The position numbers and the translations under genes were made by a program. Shown piece by piece: positions 1 through 10,613 of a stretch of DNA of 64,000 bases; within the stretch, counting starts at the first letter, position 1, and the number at the start of each line of letters is the position of its first letter. The DNA is from Podarcis raffonei (taxonomy: Eukaryota > Chordata > Lepidosauria > Squamata > Lacertidae): positions 36,524,001 to 36,588,000 of the forward strand of contig NC_070614.1 of assembly GCF_027172205.1 (NCBI RefSeq), read 5' to 3'. Under the pieces are notes generated by a model. It was not told where the DNA came from. It saw only the letters and a list, made by a program, of their open reading frames with translations, and did not search any database.

Positions 1-341
1 GAGCTCCTTGGAGCAAAGGGGGGTGCTTTTAATATAATTATCAAAGCTCATCTGACTGCTTTCCCCCTGCATATTGCCCCCTTCTGTAGCCTTGCATGCA
101 GTTTAAATGTGTGCACATTTGAAGTTACTAATCACTTTGCAGCTCTCTTTATTTAAAAAATAATTATCACAATAAGAAAGCCTCCTTGTAGATTGGAATT
201 TCATCCTATGCGATGGGATATGTCAACGTTCCCAAAGTCCCACCCAACAAAAGGATTTAAATGCGAGAGCAGGCTGCTAGGCCACATGATCTCCTCAGGC
301 TGGGCAGTGCTGATACTCACTATTGCACAGGCTATGCTCAC

Positions 342-1345
342 TGCAAGACTCCATGAGTGGGATGCGTTCCTCCGGCTTGCGCCTCCCACGGCGCCCCTTC
401 ACCTTGGCCTCCGTGTTGGCCTGGACCATGAGCGGCTCCTGGCGCTTGCGCCGTTGCTTCTTTTCGATGATACGGCGCTAGAAGGGTGTACAGAGAGATG
501 GTCAGAAACGGAAGCAGGGTTAAATAGAAGAAGAGTTTGGACTTGAGACCCTGCCTTTCACTCCCCTTAAGCAGTCTCAAAGCGGCTAACAATCTCCTTT
601 CCCTTCCTCCCCCACAACAAACACTCTGTGAGGTGAGTGAGGCTGAGAGACTTCAGAGAAGTGTGACTGGCCCAAGGTCACCCAGCAGCTGCATGTGGAG
701 GAGTAGGGAAGCGAACCCGGTTCACCAGATTATAAGTCCACCGCTCTTAACCACTACACCACACTGGTGTAGAGGAGGGTGCTGTGTATATTCAACACTT
801 TTTTGGTGGCTGTGGTTTGCAGTACAGTCACCTCTTTCTTTGCGGTTTTATGCCAACACCCACAGCACTTTTATCAATATACAAATACCGATGTCCTATT
901 TTTTTACCATTAAAAGCACTGGATTGGAGATTAGATGACCTTTTGTGTCTCTTCCAATTCTACAGTTCTATGATTCTAAGACTCATGTCAATTGCAATGA
1001 TTCCCCTCTATTTGCCTCCCCCATTAAGAGATCCCACAGACGAGTTCTGCCAAAAACCCAGATCTAAACCCTTGTGCTGGAATACACTGCAGCATGAGAA
1101 TTACGGGGTGTGTTGCCCTTGCCATACTCAAGAACCTTTTAAACAAAGCATTGCCACTTACAGATAACACACACCAAGCAACTGCATCCCTGCAGCTCGA
1201 GAGCTGTCTACCCCACCCCATCAAGAAGGTCCCCAGCAATGTTCAAGCTCCTCCCCACTCCCAAGAGTTTGGCCCGCTCCTAAGGCAAGGTACCTGGATC
1301 TCCAGTTTCTGCTTCCGAATAAACGCTGCTTCGTCGTTGCCATTG
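342..1345 (-). CDS. TULP2: Tubby-like protein 2, two 5' coding exons (partial)
   Basis: Two minus-strand exons join in frame. Exon 1294-1345 has a polypyrimidine acceptor ending ctcctctag and donor CAG|gtacct; exon 342-477 has acceptor cccttctag and donor GCA|gtgagc. Across the junction they encode FIRKQKLEIQ followed by RRIIEKKQRRKRQEPLMVQAN, which matches the N-terminal basic helix of tubby proteins (human TULP2 LEQQRRLFEKKQRQKRQ, TUB KKKRQEPLMVQAN). In TULP3 this N-terminal helix binds the IFT-A complex and the C-terminal tubby domain binds phosphoinositides; the tubby domain would lie left of the window. The 52-nt exon boundary also matches TUB, where a splice site falls just before the DDEG segment. 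The start-codon exon was not found between 1.35 and 9.5 kb. TULP2 rather than TUB, TULP1 or TULP3 is chosen mainly because NUCB1 is adjacent and head to head, as in human. Confidence 0.8.
546..775 (-). repeat. CORE-SINE-like tRNA-derived SINE
   Basis: Read on the minus strand: a tRNA-like head with a B-box-like ggttcgcttcc, then a MIR/CORE-like segment (gaccttgggccagtcac), then a 3' part ending near gagactgcttaagg. It lies just upstream of the second TULP2 exon, in the intron. Confidence 0.6.
915..982 (+). repeat. CR1 LINE 3' tail
   Basis: The segment gattagatgacc...cttccaattctacag followed by ttctatgattct is the typical extreme 3' end of CR1 elements, which finish in short ATTCTATG repeats. 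Confidence 0.5.
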
Positions 1346-1694
1346 CTAGAGGAGAAAGGGGTACCAGCATCAGGAGGTGAATTGGAGAGGGAGTGGAGGC
1401 GGCGGTACAAATTCCGGTACATTCTGAGATGTGGCATCACTCTGCCAGCTCCGGGGCAGCCCCACCTGCTAGAGGGGTCAGTCCCCAGGATTGCTGCTCC
1501 CTGGGGGTTCTGAGTGCCATGGCGCTGAAAGGATTTTGTGACCTCACAAAAGCCTCAAAGGCCCAGCCACGGTGGAGGCGGAAAAGTGGACAAGGCCATG
1601 TCCACACACTCATCGTAACTTATAAGTTATAAAGCCCTCAGTGCTCTCGAACTCCTGCATCACTCACAAAAAAATGGCAGTGTTGTGGCACCTT

Positions 1695-1872
1695 AAAGAC
1701 TACGGTCAAATCCACATGGCACATTGAAAGCACATGGCTTTCCCCCAGAGGATCCTGGAATTTGCTGCTTACCCCTCAGAGAGAGCTACAATTCCCAGCA
1801 TCCTTAGCAAAGGTACGGTTCCCATGATTCTTTGGGGGAAGCCACACGCTTTGAATGTACGGTGTGGATGAT
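1695..1872. repeat. Palindromic MITE, partial
   Basis: Contains agctacaattcccagca, gattctttgggggaagcc and a tail near gaatgtacggtgtgg. This is the shared core of a long inverted-repeat family seen about eight times in the window; the most complete copy is at 33985-34292. Confidence 0.5.
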
Positions 1873-3891
1873 GTGACCTGCCACAGTTGCATTGGCATAT
1901 AAGCTATCATGGACTATGGTTTTATTTCAGCAGATGGAGTCCACTAATTCTGAGGTGCTGCTCAGATGCTGTGGATTGCACAACTCCCATCAGCCACAGC
2001 CAGCAGAGCGAACCTACGGGGACGATGGAATCTGCAGTCCACAACATCTGGCTTAGGTGCCATAATAAATATGTTCAGGTGGCTCAAAGACACTCTGTAA
2101 TTTTTGGTGGAGCAGAATAACATGGATACCCTCTGTATTGTTCACACTGACGGACAGAGGAGTTACAAGTGAGGAAGAAACAAGATGGGCTCCACTATTT
2201 TTAAACTAGACCCATTCCCTAAAGTAGGGATGGGGATTCTGTGGCCCTCTGGGCGTTGTCAGATTCCAACTCCCATCAGCCCCATTAAGAAGGCTAACAG
2301 TTAGGAACGATGGAGCTGTAGCAAGACAGCATCTAGGACTGAATGGAGCTGAGTTCTAATCAAAATAAGGCTTAATAAAGATGCTAAGGATTTCCAAAGT
2401 GCTTTGAAACATTCAGGGCACTTTTCACGCACAATTGTACGGCAGGCTGGTATTATTTAGAGGTGCTGCCTGAATAAGTAATGGATTCGTTCACTGATGA
2501 GACCCGCACAGATTTTCCTATGACTAAACCGATAGTTTTGAAGGGAGAAAATATGCTGGGTTTTTCTTTATATGTATATATATGATGGCACTGGGGCCAA
2601 GAGGCATCCCTTCTGTGTTACAATTAAAGGGGAATGGCTTTTTTCAGCTGAAGTTTGTGTAAGTGCTTTTATTTAAAAATAGCGAGCATTCACCGAAATG
2701 TGTTGCCTGATTAATCGGTGTCGTTTCAGTCAAAAAGGGCATTAATATATCAATCCAACCAATGAATGGTTGCAGTCCTGATGTTCGTTTACCTCTGTTT
2801 TATACCATTTTGAAATAGCTGTTTTTGTCAATAAGTGCATAGCTAGGGAACATACAAAGCTGTCCAACTGCTGGCCCACCTGGCTCCATATTGTCTACAC
2901 TGGCAGTGGCTCTCCAGGGTTTCAGACCTGGGTCTGAGCATCTCAGTCCTAACTTTCTGCATGGAAAACAGGTGCTGCACCTTCCCATTGATACAGCTGT
3001 AAATGATTCCGCGTACAACCAGCCTCTGCCTCTTAACCACTATGCTGTTATCTCAGTTGCAATACTCAGCTAAGCAGCTAGCTAGCTAGCTAGGCAGACT
3101 AAGAAGCACCAGTTCTTACTAAGTCCCCTTCCTCCCCTTCCTTACCTCCCAGGGGTGGGTGAAGCATTTTTACTTGTGGATTCCGTGAGGCTGCAAGAAA
3201 ACGGTGCAGGTGGGTCAGACCACCAAAAAGAAAAATGCTTTCTGAATGCTCCGGCCCTAAATATGTGCTGACACTGAGCAAGCAGAAAAGTCGTCTTTGC
3301 TGTAAAATGTCCAGTGCTCCTACAGGCAAACCACACAGGGACAGCGCCAGTCCCAAGGCTGGGAGATTAGCACAATCTGCAAGAATAGTGCAGCACAGGC
3401 AAGGGATTGCCGAGACAGTTGCACAACACCTCTCTTTATTTAATTATGCTCACACACTGCTCCTCCTGCCAAGCTCTCTGGGCTGTTTGCATCTACTATA
3501 TATTTTGGAAAGTTGTTTGTTTGCTATGCCTTTGGGACGCATAACGGAAGAAGGAAGCAGGATGGTTTTCACTTAGCACCCAAAGGACTACAGCATTTGC
3601 ACCCTCAAGCAAGTGTCTCTGGGAGAGAGCATCCCATAAGTGGTATACTCATCACGTTTTATATGGAGAGGCCAGGGACTGAACCAGGGACCTTCTCCAG
3701 CCCAAGCATATGCACTGCCAAAAAAACTGCAGCCACTGGAAGCCTTGAAGAGCCAGTCTGAAAGGACCAGAGGGACCCGACTCAAACTCCCATCATCCCT
3801 GACCACTGTCCATGCTGCCTGGGGCTGATGGAGTCAACAATATCTGAAGGACATCAGGTTGAGGGAGGCTGTAGGAGCATCGCTGCAGCTC

Positions 3892-4398
3892 TACATGGGG
3901 CTACCTTTGAAGGTGACCCAGAAACTACAACTAATCCAGAATGTGGCAGCTAGACTGGTGACCGGTCCTGAGAGATCTGCATTGGCTCCCAGTATGTTTC
4001 CAAGCGCAATTCAAAGTGTTGGTGCTGACCTTTAATGCCCTAAACAGCCTCGGCCCAGTATACCTGAAGGAGTGTCTCCACCCCCATCGTCCAGCCTGGA
4101 CACTGAAGTCCAGCTCTGAGGGCCTTCTGATGGTTCCCTCACTGCGAGAAGTGAAGCTACAGGGTACCAGGCGGAGGGCCTTCTCGGTGGTGGCGCCCGC
4201 CCTGTGGAACGTTTCCCATCAGATGTCAAGGAAAAAAACAACTATCTGACTTTTAGAAGACATCTGAAGGCAGCCCTGTTTAGGGAAGTTTTTTAATGTT
4301 TGACGTTTTATTGTGTTTTTAATATTCTGTTGGGAGCCGCCCAGAGTGCCTGGGGAAACCCAGCCAGATGGGTGAGGTATAAATATATTATCATTATT
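3892..4398 (+). mobile_element. L2/CR1-type LINE, 3' end with reverse-transcriptase C-terminus
   Basis: Translation, with disruptions, gives the typical C-terminal tail of L2/CR1 ORF2 proteins: QKLQLIQNVAARLVTG, then LTFNALNSLGPVYLKECLHP, then RRRAFSVVAPALWN. The 3' UTR contains gggagccgcccagagtgcc and ends in an ATT-rich simple repeat, the usual terminus of this family. Only the last ~500 bp remain, as expected for a 5'-truncated insertion. Confidence 0.8.
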
Positions 4399-6197
4399 AT
4401 TACATTTCTTTTACATACATTTAAGCTTCAGTGCAAAAGTGGGAAACCTGTGGCCCTCCAGATGTTGCTAAGCTATAATACAAAGTCCTGCGCCTTCACA
4501 AACAAATCTTTTAGGTGCCACAAGGCTCTTGGTTCCTTTGTGCAACAGACAAACACAATTGCCTGCCCTGAAATGTATTCCTAGGGAACATTTTGGGGGG
4601 CGTGAGGGATGGTGAGCCACAGCAGCTAAACTGACTTTGAGAACTGATTAAGTCTGTGGCACAGACATCTCTTCTGACAGCAGCCTCACAAGTGGGTTCT
4701 TAAACGAAAATGACCTCCGGAGGCTAAGAGCGTGGATTAAAAGCGTGAAGGCGAACGGGCGAGGCTAGCCATGCAAGGCATCTGTTCTCTTTCTAAGGTG
4801 GACGGGATAGAATTAGCCTCAGGAGGGATTAGCAGGAATAACAGCCAACAGTACACACCCACCCACCCAGAAGAGCCCCGTTCGCTTACATTTTATGCCT
4901 TGCTGGAGATGGTTGGACCGCAGCAGGATCAAACTGCATCTGCCAAGCAGAAAAAACCAGGGGATAGATAGAGGCACACAATATTTTGATTTTTAAATTT
5001 CCCCACCTACGACACAGCCGTCTTTGCCCTGAACCTTTTGGACTCTTAATTCACTGCCAATCTTGGCTTCTCTTTGCTAGCGTCACAAATCACTAGTTTT
5101 TGCTCCTCGATCCAGAGTTCCCAGGTGCGACTCCGGGCACCTTCCAACACTCCCTTAAAAAAACGGTGCCAGATATTTATCTTTCCATAGAGAATGAGAA
5201 GACAGCTTGCTGCGATTTGATCAATGCAATCAAATGACACCCTGCACCCAGAATCCTGCTCAATGACGAGCCCAAGCTCCCTTCTTAACTCACCGCTTTC
5301 ACCCAGGGAAAGCCCCAACTGCTCAAATCCCCAAACTGCAAGGCTGAGGTTGGATCCTGTCTTCTCCCTCCTAGCTCTGGTCTTCGGACTGCAGCTGGCG
5401 AAGGTAGATGTGGAAGGGCGGGGGGAGCATGCAGTGGAGCAGCTCCTCTTCCCCCGCCAAACCAGCATCAGATTCTCCTAATCAGCTTTGTGACTTGGTC
5501 TGCCTTAAGTCTGCAGGACCTGTGGCTGCCTCGAAAGGTGCCTGCTGCCCAGTGGCCTTGGGAGTCAGGTGTGTGAGCAGCCAGTGGCTGGGCTGCTGAA
5601 CCCTGAGCAAGTCTTTCCTGCACAGTGTCTGTCGAGAGCGAGCAAGAGGAAAAGCTTGCATTTGAGTGAGCAGCTGCAGAACTATGGCTACATCCATGCA
5701 CACATATATGAATAGGGCAGTGGTTCCCAATCGTCTCCCTGCTCCCTGCTCACTTGAAGGCTGCTGTGGGTCTTGGCAGACCACTTCATAGTTTTTCTGC
5801 CAGGTGTAGCAACTGTAATGCACTGTGGTAGGCAGGGTTGCTAAGCCAGGAGCATTTCAGACCCTGACGTCTTACAGTCCAAACCTGAGACCCTGGGGCA
5901 GCCCCTGGTGATGTTATGATGGGGGCCCCCCAGTGATATCTCAGGGCAGGCCCTGGAGATGGAGGTTAATTGGGAGGCAGTAGCAGAGGAGGGCGGAACA
6001 CCCCCCCCCCCCCCGCGTGTCTATGCTGCAATTTGCACACAGCTCCTGCTGAGCTGAAGCTTGCAAGATGCATGAACAGTAAAGGCACTCTCTCCCACCT
6101 GCAGATTCAGACTGGCAAGCCTAGTGGTAGTGCTGCATGATTTTTAATGGTGCTTTTTATTGCTGCTTTTATTTCATATCGATTGTACTTTATTGTA

Positions 6198-6423
6198 CAG
6201 TGGTACCTCAGGTTACAGACGCTTCAGGTTACAGACTCCGCTAACCCAGAAACAGTACCTCGGGTTAAGAACTTTGCTTCAGGATGAGAACAGAAATCGG
6301 GCGGCAGCGGCGTGGCGGCAGTGGGAGGCCCCATTAGCTAAAGTGGTACCTCAGGTTAAGAACAATTTCAGGTTAAGAACGGACCTCCGGAACGAATTAA
6401 GTTCTTAACCAGAGGTACCACTG
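6198..6423 (+). mobile_element. Tigger-like MITE (family T), copy 1
   Basis: Starts CAGTGGTACCTCAGGTTA and ends TAACCAGAGGTACCACTG, flanked by TA on both sides (6196-6197, 6424-6425). Terminal inverted repeats with a TA duplication and no coding capacity fit a non-autonomous Tc1/mariner (Tigger/pogo-like) element. Confidence 0.8.
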
Positions 6424-7599
6424 TACTACAATTTGAATTCCCCAGAATTCCTCCTGGCTCCGTGGCTCCTCTCCTTCCTGGCCAGAGCAAGGAGAAATAG
6501 CACCAACCTTCAGTTGCTTCGTGCTCTCCCTAGCAGAGGTTGGTCCATTAGGGCAAAAATTGGCACTGCCCCACCGGCCTCAGTCTGCCCTGAGCCAGCT
6601 CACATCTGCTGACTTTCTTACCGACAACCAATCCAGGGACATGGTACTGCCTCTCCACTTCCTCTTCCTAACTCTCAATGTTGCCCCTTGTACAATTTGG
6701 CAGGCAGCAGGAGGATGGGGGCAAGACCAGAATTGGTCGGCTCCCCTGCTTGCCATTGGCTCTAGCTCCACCTACTGTTGACCTCCTTGCATTCCACCCT
6801 CCCTGTCCAAAGAGCACAGTCACAACTGACTCTCCATCTGGTGCTTGTAGGGACTGAGCCCAGAGGTAGGGGGCAAGCAGATGGGCAGCAGGGGCAGAAG
6901 TGAGGAGGAGGAGGTGGACCCATCACTCAGCAAGGGGGTCCACTGGGCATGTTTTCGACAGCCTGAAGCTGCAGACACCAACTGTTCTCCAAACTGAACT
7001 AAAAAATCTCCCATTGGCTTCACCTTCCTCTGTTAGCTTACCTCCTCTGGCGAGATCAGTCTCAGTGACATGTTGATATCATTGTTCCAATTGAGCATGG
7101 CTCCAGCGTCCTTTATATCCTTCCAGGAAATCCACAAAACCTACGGCTTGTATGTTTTGAGTCCGCTTTGCATAAAGGAGCCCTTTCAGGCTTTGCAAAG
7201 ACCACAAGTTCTAAGACAGCATTACAGCTGGGAAAGAGCAAATTCCAGTTCAGGAACTGAGGTCAATAGATCAACCAGAGTTGAAAAACTTAGAACTTGC
7301 GCTTAATATTTCCCCCCTCCTCGTCCTCCAGCTCTCAGCAGCTGCTTTACACACTAGTTCCTTCAGTGCTCAAGGTCACCATACAAGCTACCGTTTGCTG
7401 ATTGGACAATGGGTAATCTTGGCGATGCCACAAAGGATTAAAAAGATGTTCCATTCTGGAATAAAGAATTCCAGAATGTAGAGACAGAGGCACCCACCAT
7501 TCTACTGGATGCCAACATAGACGTGGCTTGGCTGGTTCCAGAGGGACTTAGTAGCTGTGCCAACAGAGGCTCTTCCCATGGGCAGAGGGGAGTGGATTC

Positions 7600-8020
7600 C
7601 AGTCTTATCCGCGCCCTAACTTTCCTCCAAAAGGAGCCCAGAGCAGCAAACACATGAAAATAAAACAATTTAAACATCTAAAAAAGAATTCCCATGCAGA
7701 TACAGACTGAGAAAGATCTCTGTTATCATTGGAAGCTAAGTTGTTGGCTTGTTGGGAGAAGAAAGTCTTCAGTAGGCACTGCAAAGACAACAGAAGCAGC
7801 ACCTGTCTTATATTTAACAAGGGAATTCCAAAGAGAAGGTGCCACCACATGAAAGGCCTGGTTTCTATATTGTGCAGAATGGACTATCTGCTGCAGACCT
7901 TCACCTGCAGAGCACTGATTGATTGGGTATATAAGGGGAAAGACAAATGCTCAGGCATCCTGGTCCCAAACTACATATCCAGGTGGCTCATTGGCAGCCT
8001 GTGCAATTCTTTTAGCGGTA
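7600..8020 (-). repeat. Old L2/CR1-type LINE fragment
   Basis: Phrases such as agaaagtcttcagtaggcac, gggaattccaaagagaaggt and gccaccacatgaaaggcc match a LINE 3' region common in reptiles. Related pieces lie at 54460-55200 and 55490-55790. Strand is inferred from the AT-rich end. Confidence 0.45.
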
Positions 8021-8155
8021 TGCGTCGTAACATGGCGGCAATATCCTGCTCCGGTGAATGGTAGAGCCACTGCTTTTTGCACTAGTTGCCCAACAGTAAG
8101 GGCTTATTTGCTCCGCCCATGGCTACAGATGCAACTTACCGGTACATTTCATATG

Positions 8156-8370
8156 CAGTGGTACCTCAGGTTAAGTACTTAATTCGTTCCGGAGGTCCGT
8201 TCTTAACCTGAAACTGTTCTTAACCTGAAGCACCACTTTAGCTAATGGGGCCTCCCACTGCCGCCGCACGATTTCTGTTCTCATCCTGAGGTAAAGTTCT
8301 TAATCCAAGGTACTATTTCTGGGTTAGTGAAGTCTGTAACCTGAAGCGTATGTAACCCGAGGTACCACTG
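8156..8370 (-). mobile_element. Tigger-like MITE (family T), copy 2
   Basis: Inverse orientation relative to copy 1. Begins CAGTGGTACCTCAGGTTAAG and ends CCGAGGTACCACTG. The right flank is TA; the left flank has drifted to TG. Confidence 0.8.
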
Positions 8371-8399
8371 TATACACGTACTAGCTGGCACGCTTACCA

Positions 8400-8700
8400 T
8401 TTCTTGCAGTAATTGAGAAATGCATACTTACCATGCAGATAAAACTATCATTTCTGACATTTCTATCCCCTATGCATTTTGGAAAGTTGACTGTCTGTTT
8501 GATATGCATTTGCACACCTCTTAAAATCCTGTAATTCTGCATGATGGTTCCTGAGATCTTTGTTTGGACTCCACTGGACACCATTTGAATCAATTTCGAA
8601 ATGGCTCTGATTTTCTGGTTTCTTTGAATTCCCAAACAATGCTGGGTATGAGGCTGCTTGTGAACTATAAACAAGACTTCTTTCGTTTTGCTGCAAGAGA
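8400..8700 (+). repeat. Unclassified interspersed repeat, copy A
   Basis: Shares ordered blocks with 47390-47715: ATGGTTCCTGAGATC, a CACCATTTGAATC-like block, a TCTGATT block and a GAATTCC...GAGGC.GCT block. The copies are clearly homologous but diverged. I cannot name the family. Confidence 0.45.
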
Positions 8701-9059
8701 CTAACATAATTAGCCTTCTGGAAATACTACCAACAGAGTTATTTTTAAATTATTATTTACTGGAATGACTTCTAGTCACTGTTATCACTGGGTGGCATTC
8801 AGGCAAGTTTTACTCAGAATACTGTAGACTCACTGAAATGAATAAGACTGAGATACCTCAGTTAATTAACCACCCCACAATCTTTGTTTAGCTCAGTAAA
8901 GATCTCCTCCTGTTTATTGTGTCTCCATGCTGAGGCATCTGCCCCTGTTGAATTTCTGCCTGACACTGGAAGCAGCAAAGCCTAGTGCCTCCGTCAGCAG
9001 ATTTCTAAAAGCAGGCAGCCTTACGAAGCAAATTTCAGAGGGGTAACCAGCATATTAAG

Positions 9060-9565
9060 GAATACATTTTACTGTAGCAGAAGCTTTCCCGGATCAGCGC
9101 TCGCGAAGCGCCTTATACCTCTAGCTTGTGATTTCCAATGCACTCTGCCCATGCTCAGAAATACATTCGCCAGTTAGCAGATCACACGCGGCCGCTGCTA
9201 AATTCTCGGTCTCCAAATAAATCCGGGCTCTAATTGCGCCTTAAATTAACTTCTATCGCCTCTCTGCGCCCTCTAGCGTCCATTTACCAGAAAACACGGA
9301 TAAAGGGAGGAAGAGGGGGGATGCAGCTATTTGGGAAGGAGGAGGACGGGGGCGTGGCCGTCTATGCAAAAGAGGTTGGAAGGTGGGGGCATGACGCAAA
9401 TAGAGCGCCGGACGTGACAGAGCGAAGGTGGCGTAGCCGGCGAGGCCCGGACTAGAGAGGGGGCGTGGCTAGGCATGCAGATATAGGGGCGGGGCCTGCT
9501 TGGGAAAGAGGAAGCCGACTGGAGAAGGTGGCCGAACGTTCGGTCGCAGGCACCTTTGGACTCAG
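9060..9565 (+). promoter_or_regulatory. NUCB1: NUCB1 CpG-rich promoter and noncoding exon 1
   Basis: CpG-dense, TATA-less promoter. It has KLF/Sp1-type boxes (gggggcgtggc near 9349 and 9459; GGGGCGGGGC at 9486-9495), a C/EBP-ATF-like TGACGCAAA at 9392-9400 and, further up, CCAAT-N9-CCATG at 9135-9153, one base from an ER-stress element. Noncoding exon 1 probably starts near 9500 and ends at 9565 in CTCAG|gtgagt. The start site is inferred, not seen. Confidence 0.7.
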
Positions 9566-10168
9566 GTGAGTCGCGGAAGGGTCAGCGCCGGGACCTTTGC
9601 TTCAGGCGCAAGGGCCAAGCCTCGGAATAACTCGCCAACGCCGGGGGCTCCTAGCCCTACGACGTTCAGAACAGTATCACAAAGGAGGGGAAAGCGGCCC
9701 TCTTGAGCATGTCCAGAGTGCATTTCGCTGGCCGCCCAACCACCGCCCGCCTCCTCGGCGTCTCCGGCAGGAGGGATTGGGGTTTCCAGGTCAAAGGATG
9801 CAGCTCACCGCTCAAGCTCTCCCCACTCCGCTTTTAGGTTCCGGGTACTGCTGGGGATGTGTTTTGAGGCTTGTGAAACGTCGGGGATTACAGCTTTGCT
9901 CTGTGACTTGCAAGCCCTGCCCCCTGATCCAAGATATGTTGAGGGGACATAGCAAGTGAGGAACTGCTCTGCACTTGCTCTAGGGCTCCTGGCTTTTATT
10001 GTTATTATTATTATTATTACTACTGTTCTCAAGTGCTGTATTGAACTTTGGCACTGGCAACAAATTACACTGGTCAGCTGCAGTCTGTGGACTTCAGATT
10101 TGCATTTGCCACGTGGTGCAAACTTGCCCGTTCCTGGACTTTTATGTTTGCCTTTCCTTTGGGGTGGG

Positions 10169-10485
10169 CAGTGCCGGATTTACGTATAAGCTAAACAAGC
10201 TATAGCTTAGGGCTCCACTCTCTTGGGAGCCCCCCAAAAAATTAAAGGAAAAAACAAACTGGATGTACATTTCCAAAATATAAGTTCAACAATTACGCTG
10301 ATAAAATACATATTTTTTATGTGTAAATGGCTTTAGATACCTATTAGGTCCATAAATTACCATATAGCATATATTCAACACAAAAAAACAGCGGCAATTT
10401 GTTGTTGACAAAGGACAGCTGGGCGTATAAAGGGCCCCATTACCTTCAGTAGCTTAGGGCCTCATCAAACCTCAATCCGGCCCTG
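10169..10485. mobile_element. hAT-type MITE, copy 1
   Basis: Ends CAGTGCCGGATT and AATCCGGCCCTG are imperfect inverted repeats. The element is flanked by a perfect 8-bp duplication GGGGTGGG (10161-10168 and 10486-10493), the hAT signature. It has no coding capacity. It sits in NUCB1 intron 1, about 100 bp before the exon 2 acceptor. The sister copy is at 54621-54945. Confidence 0.85.
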
Positions 10486-10613
10486 GGGGTGGGGGGAGGT
10501 GTGGAGAAACGATTGCTCTTGCCATTTCTTTCCTTTTTGGGAATTCCATCTCTGCGTTCCTAATGTAGTGTTTCCTGGTTTCCATAGGATCTCGGCAACA
10601 GGCACGCAAGGCA

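Larger units (their letters stand above)
1346..9060. other. TULP2 upstream / TULP2-NUCB1 interval, no further exon recognised
   Basis: No open frame here resembles a known protein or the missing TULP2 start exon. The interval holds a palindromic MITE half (about 1695-1872), worn hAT-like hairpin remnants (about 1960-2060, 2231-2330 and 3775-3850), pieces of a tRNA-Ala-headed SINE (about 2868-2945 and 3650-3722), an L2-like LINE 3' end, a poly-C run (5999-6014), two Tigger-like elements, an old LINE piece and an unclassified repeat. Unique-looking parts (1-340, 4440-5990, 6430-7590) show nothing I can name. Confidence 0.6.

Noticed and set aside
1346-1440. Upstream in-frame extension of the TULP2 exon to an ATG at 1440
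   Set aside because: A good acceptor (ctcctctag) at 1346 coincides with the conserved splice position of TUB. The upstream residues do not match the family.
5046-5468. A 140-codon minus-strand open frame as the missing TULP2 start exon
   Set aside because: No tubby-like sequence, no suitable donor in the right phase, and low-complexity composition.
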